A DNA stretch of 64,000 nt. Source: Stichopus chloronotus. Lineage: Eukaryota > Echinodermata > Holothuroidea > Aspidochirotida > Stichopodidae. Of the stretch, positions 27,262 through 38,776 are shown one piece after another. The notes beneath the pieces were generated by a model. That model was not told where the DNA came from. It was given only the letters and a program-made list of their open reading frames with translations, and searched no databases. Each line of letters starts with the position of its first letter. The first letter of the stretch is position 1. A program made the position numbers and the translations under genes. The stretch is from assembly GCA_021234535.1 (NCBI GenBank), contig CM037843.1, positions 9,608,979-9,672,978 on the forward strand, written 5' to 3'.

Positions 27262-30101
27262 CTGCAGCAACGAAGTAAAAGGGAAAACAAAACATGTAGT
27301 GAATCCATTCAGGATACAATAAGCATGGAAATAGTAATGGGGTTGGGTTTATGTGCTAAAATTACTATACATGTATATATTGATGTGTACAGTATGAAAA
27401 AGAACGTACAAGAATAAGAAGTAATTCACCAAAGGGCCTCGATCTAGCCTTAACTGGTGAAAAGGGCTTGCAACTGTAGCAACTTAAGACCTGGTCCACG
27501 CTATTTGGACCCCAATATGTAAAGTAAATATTTCTTGCCTAGATAATGCTGAACTGATAATTCAGTACTGAATCCTTGGAGACCACAAAATTAAAGGGAT
27601 TGGTGCTGGAGAAAACTGATATTTCATTAAAAATTAGGAACTTTGTTTCCTCTTTATACTGTAGGTGAAAACCATTTCTCAATGGCATGTTCTGTTTGAA
27701 GTTATGGATTTGAAGTCATATCTATTTCAAAATGGTACACTGCATTATGGGAATTCTGCAATTCCACACAGGTCTAAAAACTACTGGAATCTGTTTTCAT
27801 TCATTTTTAATATTGACTGTCTTAAAATGGAACACTACATAATACTGTAGTGTAAGCAAAGTAAACTATGTTTCCACAATATTTTAAGTTAAACCTACAT
27901 GATACCAAATCCAGCTTTTCACTGGTGCCAAATTTCAAGGTCAAAGGAGCACGGGTAATTGTGACGTACATTTTACGCAGCTTTTGCACATTCTTCCTCC
28001 AAATTGGGTATAATCATACATCCTTCACAAACTTGTTGTAAAAAATGATCCAAAAATTGCAGATTCTGTCATGAATTGCCCTAGTAGACATACTGTAATC
28101 AGAGCAAAAAAAACATTAATTTTTTAATTTTCTTATCTTGACATCTCCTGTACATAATATTCATGAATATGAGTTTTATGCCTACCCCTAACTTGAATGT
28201 TGTTTGGTCAAAGGCCATCCATGTTTACCTTTGTGCTGCAAGTAAACATTGATAAGCTTCAACCAACAACACTCCACCTGCACAGCTAGGGAGAGACATA
28301 CAAAAAAAAAATCCTGAACATTATCTAGGGAATGTCAAGATAAGAAAAATTAAAAAATGACAGTAATTATTGTTTCTCTCTACTTGTGCACTTTCTGAAT
28401 CAGTTTGCCATTCTCAGATGATGTTTAATACCAAAAATCTGTCACAAAGAAATGTCTACAGTATACCTGATTTGGAAGAAGAAAGATCAGAAAGATGTAA
28501 AATGTATGTAACAAACTCTAACTATCCTCCTTTAACTAAATGCCTTATTTCAAAGAACTTCAATGACTTCTTGCAATAAATTGCAAAACTTGTTCTGTTA
28601 CATGCATGGCAGTTTTGTGACCTTGAGGCAACTGGAAATATTCCTTGACCAGAAAAATCCCTACTTCAAACAGCAATATCTTTATTTTGAGTTATAGCAG
28701 TTACTCTTCGTAAGAGGAGCAGCATCACTGAGACCTGTGGAATAGCATACAGTTCCACATACTGTATCTGTATGGGCCATGGGAGTGGTTGCCGAACCCT
28801 GCTGTTTGACAATTACCAACTCATTTACCCTGAAGCTGTTTCTGCCGTGGCAAAAGTATATATTACACTGTGTCCAACTTCTATTATTTTCATAGCCAAC
28901 TAGCCATGGTAGCACACTCTAAATTCACTTATTGTGCTGAAACATCACCTACTGTAAAGGCAGTCAGTCATGACTTGAGTCATGATAAGTCTTGGAGAGG
29001 CTAAGTTGAGTATTTGCTACAACCGTGCAATTGCACATTTTCATGATATCATGCCAGCCCATAGAATGCACTGCAGTTTAAAGCAGGATAAGTCATTTAA
29101 AGGGAAAAGTTTATTGTTCACCTCCATTTTTTTCTTCTATTTGATACTGACATGGAAAATAACATTAACACCATAGCCCTTCAGGTGACATTAAGTAAGT
29201 GCTAATTACGGTGTCCAAAAATAATTTTTTTTTTTTTTTTGGAGGGGGGATAAACTCTTACAGTATGCAAAGATCATTGTCATCATTCCCACACGAGTTC
29301 CACATTTTCCACAGGGATTGGTTAAGCAAAATATTGTTTCGCCTGAAAGTTTGTTGTGTCTATTGACCCCAACACCGTTTGAGTAACGCAGTATCAAACA
29401 TTGTTCATCCAGACTCACACCATGTAATGCATGGTGTAACTGGGGACATCGTCATGAGATATTAGGACTAGGAGGCCCAAATTTAGCTCATTGATCTCTA
29501 TATTAGTAAAGAGATCAGTGGTTTAACCTACATTTAAGAAGGGAGGCTTTGAATTCTGAATCAATTGGCTCATCTCACTAGACAAGTCACAAGTTACATC
29601 TGAGCCAATAATAATGATCAGGAGAAATTCGACAATAGTATCCCAGGCAGCCATACCAATAACAGCCACCAAGACAAAGTACATTGAAGTCTTTTGGAAA
29701 TGTGGCAAATTTTTAGTTTAGTTCTGTTCAAGTTGCCTAGGCCTACATATACGAAATGGTGCATAGGTTTCATAATTATGGCATTTTACGACCGCATGAA
29801 GTATAGGGTACATCCTAGCCAGTCATTTGATGCACTTTTGAAAACACAAGTAATTGCATATCATACTTAAGGTTAGGCAAACTTTAAATTAACCACCTTT
29901 AAAATAATGCAGCTGGGATACATTGAGGGATACAAGGATTTTCACTAAAATGGAATGTTAGGCTAGACGCGCACACGACGGGCCCGCGCGGTCGACGGTG
30001 ACTCCATCATAATGTGGCCCCTGTGGGCTACAGTGTCAGTAGCTAGGTGCACCAACACAGTCTACACACAAGAGAGAATCTTTCGTGAAACAGGTACTTA
30101 C
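27262..30101 (-). other. AQR intron 1 (inferred)
   Basis: Lies between the candidate 5' UTR donor and the acceptor of the start-codon exon. It holds a hairpin repeat (28116-28360), a stretch at 27650-27780 resembling the centre of the large palindrome, and a poly-T run near 29228. No coding sequence was recognised. Confidence 0.5.
28116..28360. repeat. Hairpin (MITE-like) element in AQR intron 1
   Basis: A ~29-bp terminal inverted repeat: left end 28116-28144 contains TTTTCTTATCTTGACAT, right end 28332-28360 contains ATGTCAAGATAAGAAAA. The interior is about 190 bp with no coding. Ends of this kind suggest a non-autonomous DNA transposon. The target duplication is not clear. Confidence 0.6.
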
Positions 30102-30300
30102 ATTGCTGGAGCTTGACAACTGCCGATATTCTCATATTGAGTGGTTGTACTTCAAAGTTTACAAGGTTTCGGATAAATGTATTTAAGCCTACAAAGGTTA
30201 TTAATTTGAATTAAGAGATTATTACACAACTTATGATGTTATTTATGTCAACATGAAGTCATTTCAAAGCAATATTCACGTAAATTTGTTAGAATGTGGC
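30102..30300 (-). other. AQR: Probable AQR 5' untranslated first exon and promoter-proximal region
   Basis: The coding start exon has a splice acceptor (TGCTGCAG) nine bases before the ATG, so an upstream untranslated exon is required. A strong donor reading GCAAT|GTAAGTACC on the minus strand lies at 30101/30102, making this the best candidate. The upstream end (transcription start) cannot be seen and 30300 is nominal. About 100 bp further out the inverted-duplication boundary begins, so the large insertion lies very close to the AQR promoter. Confidence 0.5.
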
Positions 30301-30391
30301 ATTCAGTGGCCGTTTTCACAACGAAACATGCTTGTTACAGGTGACCATTTTACAATTGGCAATCTATAGCTGAATAAGTTGTGATATGGGC

Positions 30392-30400
30392 TTGAGAAGT
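30392..30400 (+). repeat. Left copy of putative 9-bp target-site duplication
   Basis: TTGAGAAGT immediately before the first base of the left arm. Confidence 0.6.
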
Positions 30401-30413
30401 CGAGGAATAATTA

Positions 30414-30745
30414 GGCCACTACTATGATGACATCGATGCGTGCTAGCATGAGATAACCTTTATAAGAGAATCTGAAGTAAATATGAATTTCGGTTACCAC
30501 AAACAACGTGTAGTCATCAACTGAACAAATTCATCTAGGAATATTAATTCTACAAAATATGGAATTTGGTTTATTTATTTTAAGACGCACAGTTAATTGT
30601 CTTCATATTTGAAGCAAATATAGGCCTATACAATGATGGTGCCCACTAACCAAAGCGGACACGTACCGTACGTAATTTACACAGCCAAAATTCTTGCTTC
30701 CTTTAACACAGTGCTCGAACGAATGGATGCCATCATAGTGGTGCC
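30414..30745. repeat. MITE-like subterminal hairpin, left arm
   Basis: About 330 bp with imperfect ~35-bp inverted ends: outer GGCCACTACTATGATGACAT and inner, read in reverse complement, GGCACCACTATGATGGCATC. It starts 13 bases inside the left end of the large inverted repeat and has a counterpart at 42855-43173. Confidence 0.6.
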
Positions 30746-30804
30746 GAAGTATTTTTGTCTAAAAAGAGACGGTGTAATCTTCTCCAATCTTGCACTTCCT
30801 TCTT

Positions 30805-31802
30805 CAGGCCCGTAGCCAGGGAGAGGGGACCCACCCCAACTTGAGGGAGGTCCGTCCATTTTTCCGGCCCTGTGTTTGAAGGGTCAGCTATGAAATATTA
30901 TTTATCTTGACATATTGAGGCCGAATTTCCGTTCACTTTTAGCATGAAGATAAAACCTTTCCACTTATGTCATAAAATGTACACAGGCCCAAACTGACCA
31001 CAATATCTCATCACCACATACAAAGTGGGGTGATGAGATAAGCTCAAAAACGCGCATGCATGGTTATGTCATTGGGGCCGTGGATATCACGGATTGAACT
31101 AGATACAATATGACAGCCTTCACACAAGGCTGTCATCCCTTGCACTGATCCACACTCATTATGACATGAGTGTAGACCTTTATGAGGTGGTGGAAATATT
31201 TTCGAACAGATCCATTCTAGAAAAGTGGAACTAGCCAGTGTTCTCTTGGTCCATAATTTCAAAAGCAACAAAGACAACTAACATTCACATGGATATTTGT
31301 GTGTAATTCTGCAACACTACTAGTGCTCTGTGGACTACATAATGCAGGCTGTAACTGTGTACTTTGAGCTATGTTTTTTCTAAAAGTCAGAAATTTAACC
31401 AAGGGAACTGCATAATCATTCTTATTGTTCATTACCTGGTGCTTAACATTGTTTCAATGGAACGACGTTTGTTTTGAAAAGGTTTATATCAAAATCAGTA
31501 CAATCTGAAGCCAGACTGTCTGACAGTACATGTAGGTTATTCTACTACCAGATTACATGTATGATTTTTTTCTCTCAAAAAGTGGTGTACTGTGTGGAAT
31601 TCCTTGGGGAAAAGGACTTCTGTTGTGTTCAAAAGTCCTCTACAATGCTCTAGATTGCAGGAGATCTGCAGATTTCAACATTTTCCCGGAACCACAAGCG
31701 ATTAAATGCTTTCGGAACCCTCCAGCCGCTTCCGTATTTGGAAAAAGGTCCACATCTTGGAAAAAAAGACCCACCCCTCAACATGGGCTGGCTACGGGCC
31801 TG
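30805..31802. mobile_element. 998-bp DNA transposon, non-autonomous, inserted in the left arm
   Basis: Ends are a perfect 15-bp inverted repeat, CAGGCCCGTAGCCAG at the left and its reverse complement at the right. It is flanked by TTCTT on both sides (30800-30804 and 31803-31807), a 5-bp target duplication. The matching place in the right arm (about 42,810-42,830) has no insertion. The interior has only short open frames, the longest about 77 codons on the minus strand, and no recognised transposase. The superfamily is uncertain. Confidence 0.85.
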
Positions 31803-32082
31803 TTCTTGAACCGACCAGAAGCAAAATGAAGACAAGATTAGCAGGTTCCCCAGTGTCTCACACTGTTTAAAAGCATTGGAAATAACTCATGTTATCCCTA
31901 CTACTTAGCCTACATTGCTCTTGCAATGAGTTTTTGTAAGTTTAACTTTGTGTTTACTGTATGAGAAGCCCGTTTGCTTTGTTTGTGACTAGATGCGTTG
32001 TTTGTTTCCTTCCTCTCTCTTTATTTGTCGCCTTTCTTTTGAAACTTTCAAACTAGTTGAGTGAACGGTAAAAATCTAAGGT

Positions 32083-32315
32083 TATGACAAGACGAATAAA
32101 GTTTCAAACTTTTTCTGGGACTGTTTTCTTTTGTTTGCATATCGCCTACTCTGATTACTATATAAATTAAGTTTTGTTAAACTTACATTATAACAACGAA
32201 ATCGTAATGAGTTATTGCTTTCATAAAAGCGAAAATAGGTTAGGACAAGACGAATAGTTTCAAATTTCTTCTAGGTACTGTTTTCTTTTGTTTGCATACC
32301 TACTCTGATTACTTC
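32083..32315. repeat. Two direct copies of a ~75-bp segment in the left arm
   Basis: GACAAGACGAATA and CTGTTTTCTTTTGTTTGCAT...CTACTCTGATTAC occur at about 32083-32160 and again at 32241-32313. Both copies are mirrored in the right arm at about 42310-42385 and 42475-42550, so this local duplication predates the arms. Confidence 0.7.
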
Positions 32316-32601
32316 ACATACGCTTCAACAGTTTAAGTATGTGGACTATGGGTACAGGAGAAAACGTTTGCAAGTAATGGTCCATCCTCTGGCCAGTAAG
32401 AAGAATGCAAAAAAAGTAAAAAGAGAAGAGGACTCCTTTTCTTCACTGTTCATGACGTTGTTCATTATTTTGTGAGAAATTCAGACAAATATTTTAGCAG
32501 AGTGACTGTCTTTGAATGATCAGTTTTTCATCATTAAATTAGGTTCGGCTATGCCACATTTCATAAGATACACCACGCCATGCAGCGGCTCTCACGGTTA
32601 T

Positions 32602-35600
32602 TTACATACACAAAATTAGGATAAATTTGACGAGAAAGCAGAGAATGATTCCAAAGGTCAACAGGCAACACAGGGCGGTACCAGAATCGTTGTCATTCTT
32701 AGCAGACGAAACTTCATCCATTCGACTCTCACACGCAAGGCTAGAGGGTGAATCAATTGATCTGTATCTGCGACGTGGTCTCTGATTCCAATAATCGCCC
32801 AAATCTGGGCTAGCATATTGACTGTCATTCTCACGCACGTGATCACGTTCTACGAGTCCATCGTCATTATTTGATCCACTGTTAGCTGATTTCTCTCTGT
32901 GACATTGCTCTGAGGGGCCCTCACCTTCGTTGATACTGCAACAAGTTTGTGATTCTATCTGATTCTTCAAATTGAATTTCTTTGACTTTCTGGTTACGGG
33001 ATATGACTTAAGAGAGTTCCTCCATCTTGATCGAGTGTGACTCTTTTCGATAGGACTGGATATCTCAGAGGAACTTTCGAGTTTGTTGTCACATTTCTCA
33101 AGACATTTTTCTCCCTTCTCTTTTAATATTTGTTGATCTTTATCATACTTTGACTTCTTGTCAAGATCGTCACAAGTCGTATGTGTGCCCTGCGACGTCT
33201 TTGTATCATCCTGAACTTTGTGGCATTCGTTTATTGGTACAGATTTACTTTGATCATTGCGGTCATCTGTAACTTTCTTTGTGGCAGTATGTTTCCTATA
33301 TTTTGCCAGAAACTTTCTTTTTTGTGAAGTCAGATTTTTCGCCTTCTTAGAAGAAGATGATGCATTAAGACTCGGTAAAGCGGGTACCACGTCTTTCTTT
33401 TGCCTCACTGAGGTAATGTTTGTGTCACTTCATACTCTACTTCGATCGTTTGCGGAAGAGCTAGCATTATAATTTACATCTGGTTGAATGTCTTTTTGAT
33501 TACGACTAATCAGATATCGGCTTACGATCTTGACTTGATTCTTACTTAAGTCAAATCTAACTCGTTTCCTCCGCTTCCCAACTTTATTTTGACAGCTTAA
33601 TACCTGATTGTCACCTTGGCTAGTTGCGTGATAGTCAATAATTTGCTTCTTTACGACAGTCGTATTGTTATGCTGTGATTCATCCCCAATGTTTATCATT
33701 TCAGATTTCATTAATTTAATATTCTCTCTTTTACATGAAGTGACCTCTACAGTAGTATTAGGTAAAGGACCGACAACCTTATCACCTTCTTCGGTAAGCG
33801 GTGGAGGGTGAGAATAAGAAGTTGATAAATGAGAATATGATGGAACCATGATTCCAGGAGGTGGTTCTTCAATGACGTCACAAGCTTTTATGTCACATGG
33901 AGGGTAGTGATCACGAAGCATCGGTGGCATATACATTAGTGGCAATAATGCCGAAGGTTGCCACATGTCTGGTTGGTGTGTCCACGTTTCCTATGGGAGT
34001 GGTGGAAATGGGGGAAATGGCGGAATAGGCGGAAATGGAGAAAATGGCGGAAATGGCTGAGGGCAGTTTTCAAATTCACCATCGAGGTGTTCTAGCCATG
34101 GCATTTGTTCCTCTTTCCATGATGTCATTATGGGTGGAGGTAAAAAGTCATTGTGGAATGAAGGACAAGGAATTGTTGGGGGCATCCATGGGCCAAAATC
34201 ATCACGGCATTCAAACGAAATCGGTCCTTCAAAATTACTGTAGTAATCTTCGAAAATTATGGGAGGCCAGAAGGGACAAACGTCGGTAGCACGCTGATGT
34301 ATTCGAAGATACTCAAGTTGGTTTTGAACCCAAGCTCTGCTTTCTCGTTTATCTTCCAGGAATCTCTCGAAGATAAATCTCTCTCGACGGTCGTAAGGTT
34401 GTTTTGACTGAGCTTCCCATTCTATTTCAACCATTGATCTGACTAGATGGCTTATATTAGGCCGAATCTCATCAGAGTAACAAGGAACATCTTCTCCCAG
34501 GTCAGATGTGTACTCCGTCCAGGGCAGACGTCCTTCTTCTGCTAAATTAGCCAAGTTTAAAATCTGGTCAGGAGATTCGTCAGTATTATCGTCCATTGGC
34601 AGTGGACTTGCTAATAGAGCCATGACTTGGAGTCTGGTTTTTAACTGATGTACTTCATCATACAAGGTCGTGACTGGAGCTTCCTCTTCTTTGCGTTGGT
34701 CTGGGAGAAGATATTTATTCTTTAACAACCAATTACATTTGGCTGTGACTCTAACCATATCGCCGATGGATTTGGCGTTAACTCCAGTAATATCGTCACA
34801 TTCTGACGTATCAATTACTGAATCTGTGTCGCTCTCGTCATCAATTTCTTCATCGCTGTAATCAAATTGGTAGTCGTCGATGGCGCTAAGCGAGATCTGT
34901 GCAGGAACTGGTAACTCTCGCGTCCTTTCCTTGTTGATATAACGTGTACCATTTTTGTTCCTGTCGGAAACTTGGTGTTTGGGAGTCTCCGTACTTCGAG
35001 GGGACTGGTGTTGAGGTCCTTGCTCGATTGGTTCTGTCCGAATAGTCAAAGAATGACGTAGTCGGTTTGATTGGGTGTCTGTCAGATGGTCATTGACACC
35101 GGTGAGGCCATCCAAATTAACAGAAAGTAATCTGGAGAAGAACGAAAAATGTTTTATTTATGACATGCTGATATGAATAAGTTTTAATAATGTCGACACA
35201 TAGTAAATGAGTAAATACAGATAGGGATGGATCAATGTTCGTGTTAACTCTTCACTGTAGATTTCAACAAAACAAAGTTTGTTTTTAACTGTACACAAAT
35301 TCCCCAACGTGACAAAATAATCGTTAAAACTTGCCACCACCGATGTATGATGTAATATATTGATGATGTACTAAGCCTCTTACCAAACTGATTTACCCAT
35401 TATTTGAATGAACTTTTACCACACAATAGCCAAACTTTATTATACTTTTATTGGATATAAATAAGCTGTAACAGCAGAATACGCTATTTACCACCACCAT
35501 GAAAAGAGTCAAACTATTCCCTTCCCCTGCCATGCTCACGCAACAACCGGCAGATATTACATAGGATATATCTGTCACACGTAACAAAACCTGAACATGA

Positions 35601-35901
35601 ACTTGGAAAATGTATTTTTAAAGAGGACATGATCATATGCCTGATATTACTGCGATATTTCACTGATAAGTTAATTGCGATTGACCTCAAACTTTTACTT
35701 ACGAGATATGGGATGAAGTTAATGACTGGGCAAGGTATGATCCAAATGGATATTGCTTATACATTACGCACTGACTTTATCAATGATAAGAGTTTGTTTA
35801 ACTACGCCATCAGAAGACCGCGAAACCTTCCTTTTAGATGAATATATTACTTGTATTGTTTGTATTACTAACCTTTCAGATGCATTGGAAGACATGTCCA
35901 T
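32602..35901 (-). pseudogene. Left-arm copy of the orphan gene, interrupted by two in-frame stops
   Basis: Same structure as the right-arm gene: exon 1 35873-35901 (identical 29 bases), intron 35132-35872, exon 2 32602-35131. The frame is kept throughout, but a TAG at 33991-33993 replaces the serine codon TCT, and a TGA at 33430-33432 replaces the cysteine codon TGC. It has one proline-rich repeat instead of two (75 codons fewer), probably from recombination between the repeats. The C-terminal hydrophobic segment is intact and ends at TAA, 12 codons before the right copy. Over the first ~340 aligned residues I count about a dozen replacements. The likeliest reading is a recent pseudogene; a truncated protein of ~390 residues ending at the TAG is also possible. 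Confidence 0.75.
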
Positions 35902-36730
35902 GTTTTATAAAATAGCTTTTGATGATTGCGGAAATATTTCCAAAAAAACTTTGAGAAACTCTGTAGAGATCTGTTAAGTCGTGCTTGTAGATACAAACTG
36001 AGGTTTGTTATTTCCAAGGGAACATTTCAATGGAAGTTTCAATTATTACGTATTAACCATACGTCACAAATCTACGCGCGGTCAATGCGCGAGCTTGAAA
36101 GACGGAGTGGAAACATACACTGGTGTACGCTGGTTCCTTGGAAGCAGAGCTCGGATAGATGCTGTATTCGCAAAGACGTACCTGGGCTTAAGGGACTCGG
36201 AACTCACGCAATGCCTTTTGCGGTTCTAAAATCACGCAATGAATTTGAAGCAGCACTGCCCATGCGTTGTCATATGCATCTCAACAAGAAAGTACCACAT
36301 AAAATTCACTTTAACTAAGTATTGGCATAACTTACATTAGACTTGGAAAATAGTCTACTGATGATGTAAGAGCAAATAAATTAAGAACATGTTTTCCCCT
36401 GCAGACAGTCAAATACCACAACATTATTTGTTCTTGTCAGTTATTCAAGATAAGGTTGTTTAAGGGAAGACAACTCTGGCAAAACAGAAAAGAAAAAGAC
36501 AATTCCAGGTTTCTCTTGATTACACAAAGCCACATAGCAACGGCAAGTTACTTCTTCTCTTTGTTTTTTGCACATAGATGTATTTATTTCATCTTGAAAT
36601 TTGAGTTCGTTTGTATAAAGATTGACCTAAAAATGTTGCGGTCACATCTCTTAAATTATCCTGTTATTGTCTCTTAAAACAAGTAAGATATTAAATAAAT
36701 ACTAACCACATTGAAGTGGTTGTGTCTATG

Positions 36731-36738
36731 TGACGTCA
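36731..36738. promoter_or_regulatory. CRE-like palindrome TGACGTCA, left arm
   Basis: Perfect TGACGTCA about 830 bp upstream of the left orphan-gene ATG, near the inner end of the arm and conserved in the mirror copy. It may be part of a shared promoter region or merely part of a repeat; weak evidence. Confidence 0.25.
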
Positions 36739-36808
36739 CAAATATCCCGTAATGCAATATACCACCTTGGAATAGATATGTCTGTTTTTTATTTTTTATA
36801 TTTATTTA

Positions 36809-37581
36809 TTGTTAAAGTCATAAAATGTGTTGGACGGAAATATGAGAAATTCAAGGTATTTCAGATGTTCTTTTGTTCAATTGCCAGGCAAATTGAGACA
36901 ATTTAAAGCACCATTTGGCATCTTTTGATGTCTTAAAATGTGCTAGACTGAGGTACTAAAGTTTCCAATTGGTATTTTAGCTTTTTCGACTATGGTCCAT
37001 CTCACAACTCAATCGTGACGACCCCGGTCGGAATTAACTTCGTTACAGTAGATCAGCGCTACAAACTTCTCCCAAATTTGCTCAGTAGACTGTGAGACGA
37101 AGGTAAAAAATCTCATTCCTATCTCAAGTTCCGTAGTCCACCTCTAGGGACAAAAAAGCTTCCCCTTAAATTTCCAGGGAAAATTAGGGAAAAATGAGGA
37201 AAATGAGGGAAAATTCCCAGGTCATTTGAAGAGCGCCCTCTTTTTTTATAAATGGCTCTTACAGAATATAATGAGTATCTTATGCACCAACAAGATAAAG
37301 TACTGCAGCATATTTTCCAATCAACTTTCCTGTTATGAGCACAACTGGAGACAAGACAATGCTCATCATGCGAGGGTATAAGCTTAGGTCGTCACTATAA
37401 ATATCAATGTATACCCAACATTCTTGCTGGTTATCTACGTTCAATTATGTGAAAATACAGGCAAACATTGTTACTGAAGAAAATTTCATAAAAAAAACAG
37501 GGGCATTTTCGTTTTTAGTGAAAAAAAACCATATCTCAATAGTGGATTTCATATGGAAGTCAGTTACGGATTTGACAATGA
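36809..37581. other. Unique spacer at the centre of the inverted repeat
   Basis: About 770 bp present once, between the two arms and between the divergent starts of the two orphan genes. It contains GGGAAAAATGAGGAAAAT-type purine-rich sequence and no open frame of note. Its right edge (about 37490-37581) resembles sequence in AQR intron 1 at 27650-27740, so at least part is a dispersed repeat. Confidence 0.7.
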
Positions 37582-37647
37582 AGAAATATAAAAAATAAAA
37601 ACAGACATATCTGTTTCACGGTGGTATATTGCATTGTGAGAAATCTG

Positions 37648-37655
37648 TGACGTCA
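37648..37655. promoter_or_regulatory. CRE-like palindrome TGACGTCA, right arm
   Basis: Mirror copy of the site at 36731, about 1.1 kb upstream of the right orphan-gene ATG. Confidence 0.25.
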
Positions 37656-37925
37656 CATAGACACAACCACTTCAGTGTGGTTAGTATTTATTTAATATCT
37701 TACTTGTCTTAAGAGACAATAATGGGATAATTTAAGAGATGTGACCTTAATTTCCGCAACATATTTAGGTCAATCTTTATACAAACAAACTCAAATTTCA
37801 AGATGAAATAAATACATCTATGTGCAAAAAACAAAGAGAAGAAGTAATTTGCCGTTGCTATGTGGCTTTGTGTAATCAAGAGAAACCTGGAATTGTCTTT
37901 TTCTTTTCTGTTTTGCCAGAGTTGT

Positions 37926-38180
37926 TGTCATATCCTACGCCTTCTACTTGTAGGTATCCGTATCCATTTCAGGTTGCCGTATTTGTGAAAGTTATTCAAA
38001 CAGTATCTCATGTTACTGGTATCGCTTTTTGTGCGACGTGCGTAAAACACGTGTCTCAGGACAGAAGCTTTTACAATACAAGCAGTGGGAATTAACGGCT
38101 GAACAGTGAACCACATCTTCTTTGTTGTCTTCTTTTTATTCCTAAATTTCGAGTCGAAAATACTCTTTTAGGGACACAAT
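37926..38180. mobile_element. 255-bp insertion specific to the right arm
   Basis: The left arm has one AGTTGT at this point. The right arm has AGTTGT on both sides (37920-37925 and 38181-38186), which looks like a 6-bp target duplication. Ends are TGTCATATCC and GGGACACAAT, with no convincing inverted repeat. Type unknown. Confidence 0.55.
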
Positions 38181-38776
38181 AGTTGTCTTCCCTCAAACAA
38201 CCTTATCTTGAGTTATTGACAAGAACAAATAATGGTGTGTTATTTGACTGCCTGCAGGAGAAAATATGTTCTTAATTTATTTGCTCTTACATCATCACTA
38301 GACAATTTTACAAGTCTAATGTAAGTTATGCGAATACGACGTTTAAATGAATTTTATGTGGTACTTTCTTGTTGAGATGACATATAACAACGCATGCGCA
38401 GTGCTGCTTCAAGTTCATTGCGTGATTCCAGAACCGTACATAAGACATTGCGTGAGTTCCGAGTCCCTGAAGCTTGGGTACGTCTTTACGAATACAGCAT
38501 CTATCCGAGCTCTGCTTCCAAGGACCTAGCGTACGCGCTCATGCCTCTACCAGTGCATGTCAAGTTCCACTGCGCCTTCAAAACTCGCGCACTGACCGCG
38601 CATAGATTTGTGACGTATAGTAAATACGTAATAATTGAAAACTTCCACTGAAATGTTCCCTTGGAGATAACAAACTTCAGTTTGTATCTACAAGCACCAC
38701 TTAACAGATCTCTGAAGGGTTTCTCAAAGTTTTTTTGGAAATATTTCCGCAATCATCAAAAGCTATTTCATAAAAC

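Larger units (their letters stand above)
30401..36808 (+). repeat. Left arm of the large inverted repeat
   Basis: Outer end begins CGAGGAATAATTAGGCC; inner end fades in AT-rich sequence near 36808. Relative to the right arm it has a 998-bp transposon (30805-31802) and about 256 extra bases in the orphan-gene intron. It lacks 225 bp of coding repeat and a 255-bp insertion that are found on the right. Confidence 0.93.

Noticed and set aside
31044..31277. Transposase remnant inside the 998-bp element
   Set aside because: The 77-codon frame has Cys and His residues but no recognisable transposase motif, so the element is called non-autonomous.
33430..33993. Programmed stop-codon readthrough in the left orphan copy
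   Set aside because: Two different stops, both sense codons in the sister copy and without clear readthrough context; pseudogenisation is simpler.
35926..36318. 130-codon plus-strand frame just upstream of the left orphan gene
   Set aside because: Its first ~37 codons are mirrored in the right arm but the frame then breaks there; divergence is not frame-preserving, so it is not a conserved gene.
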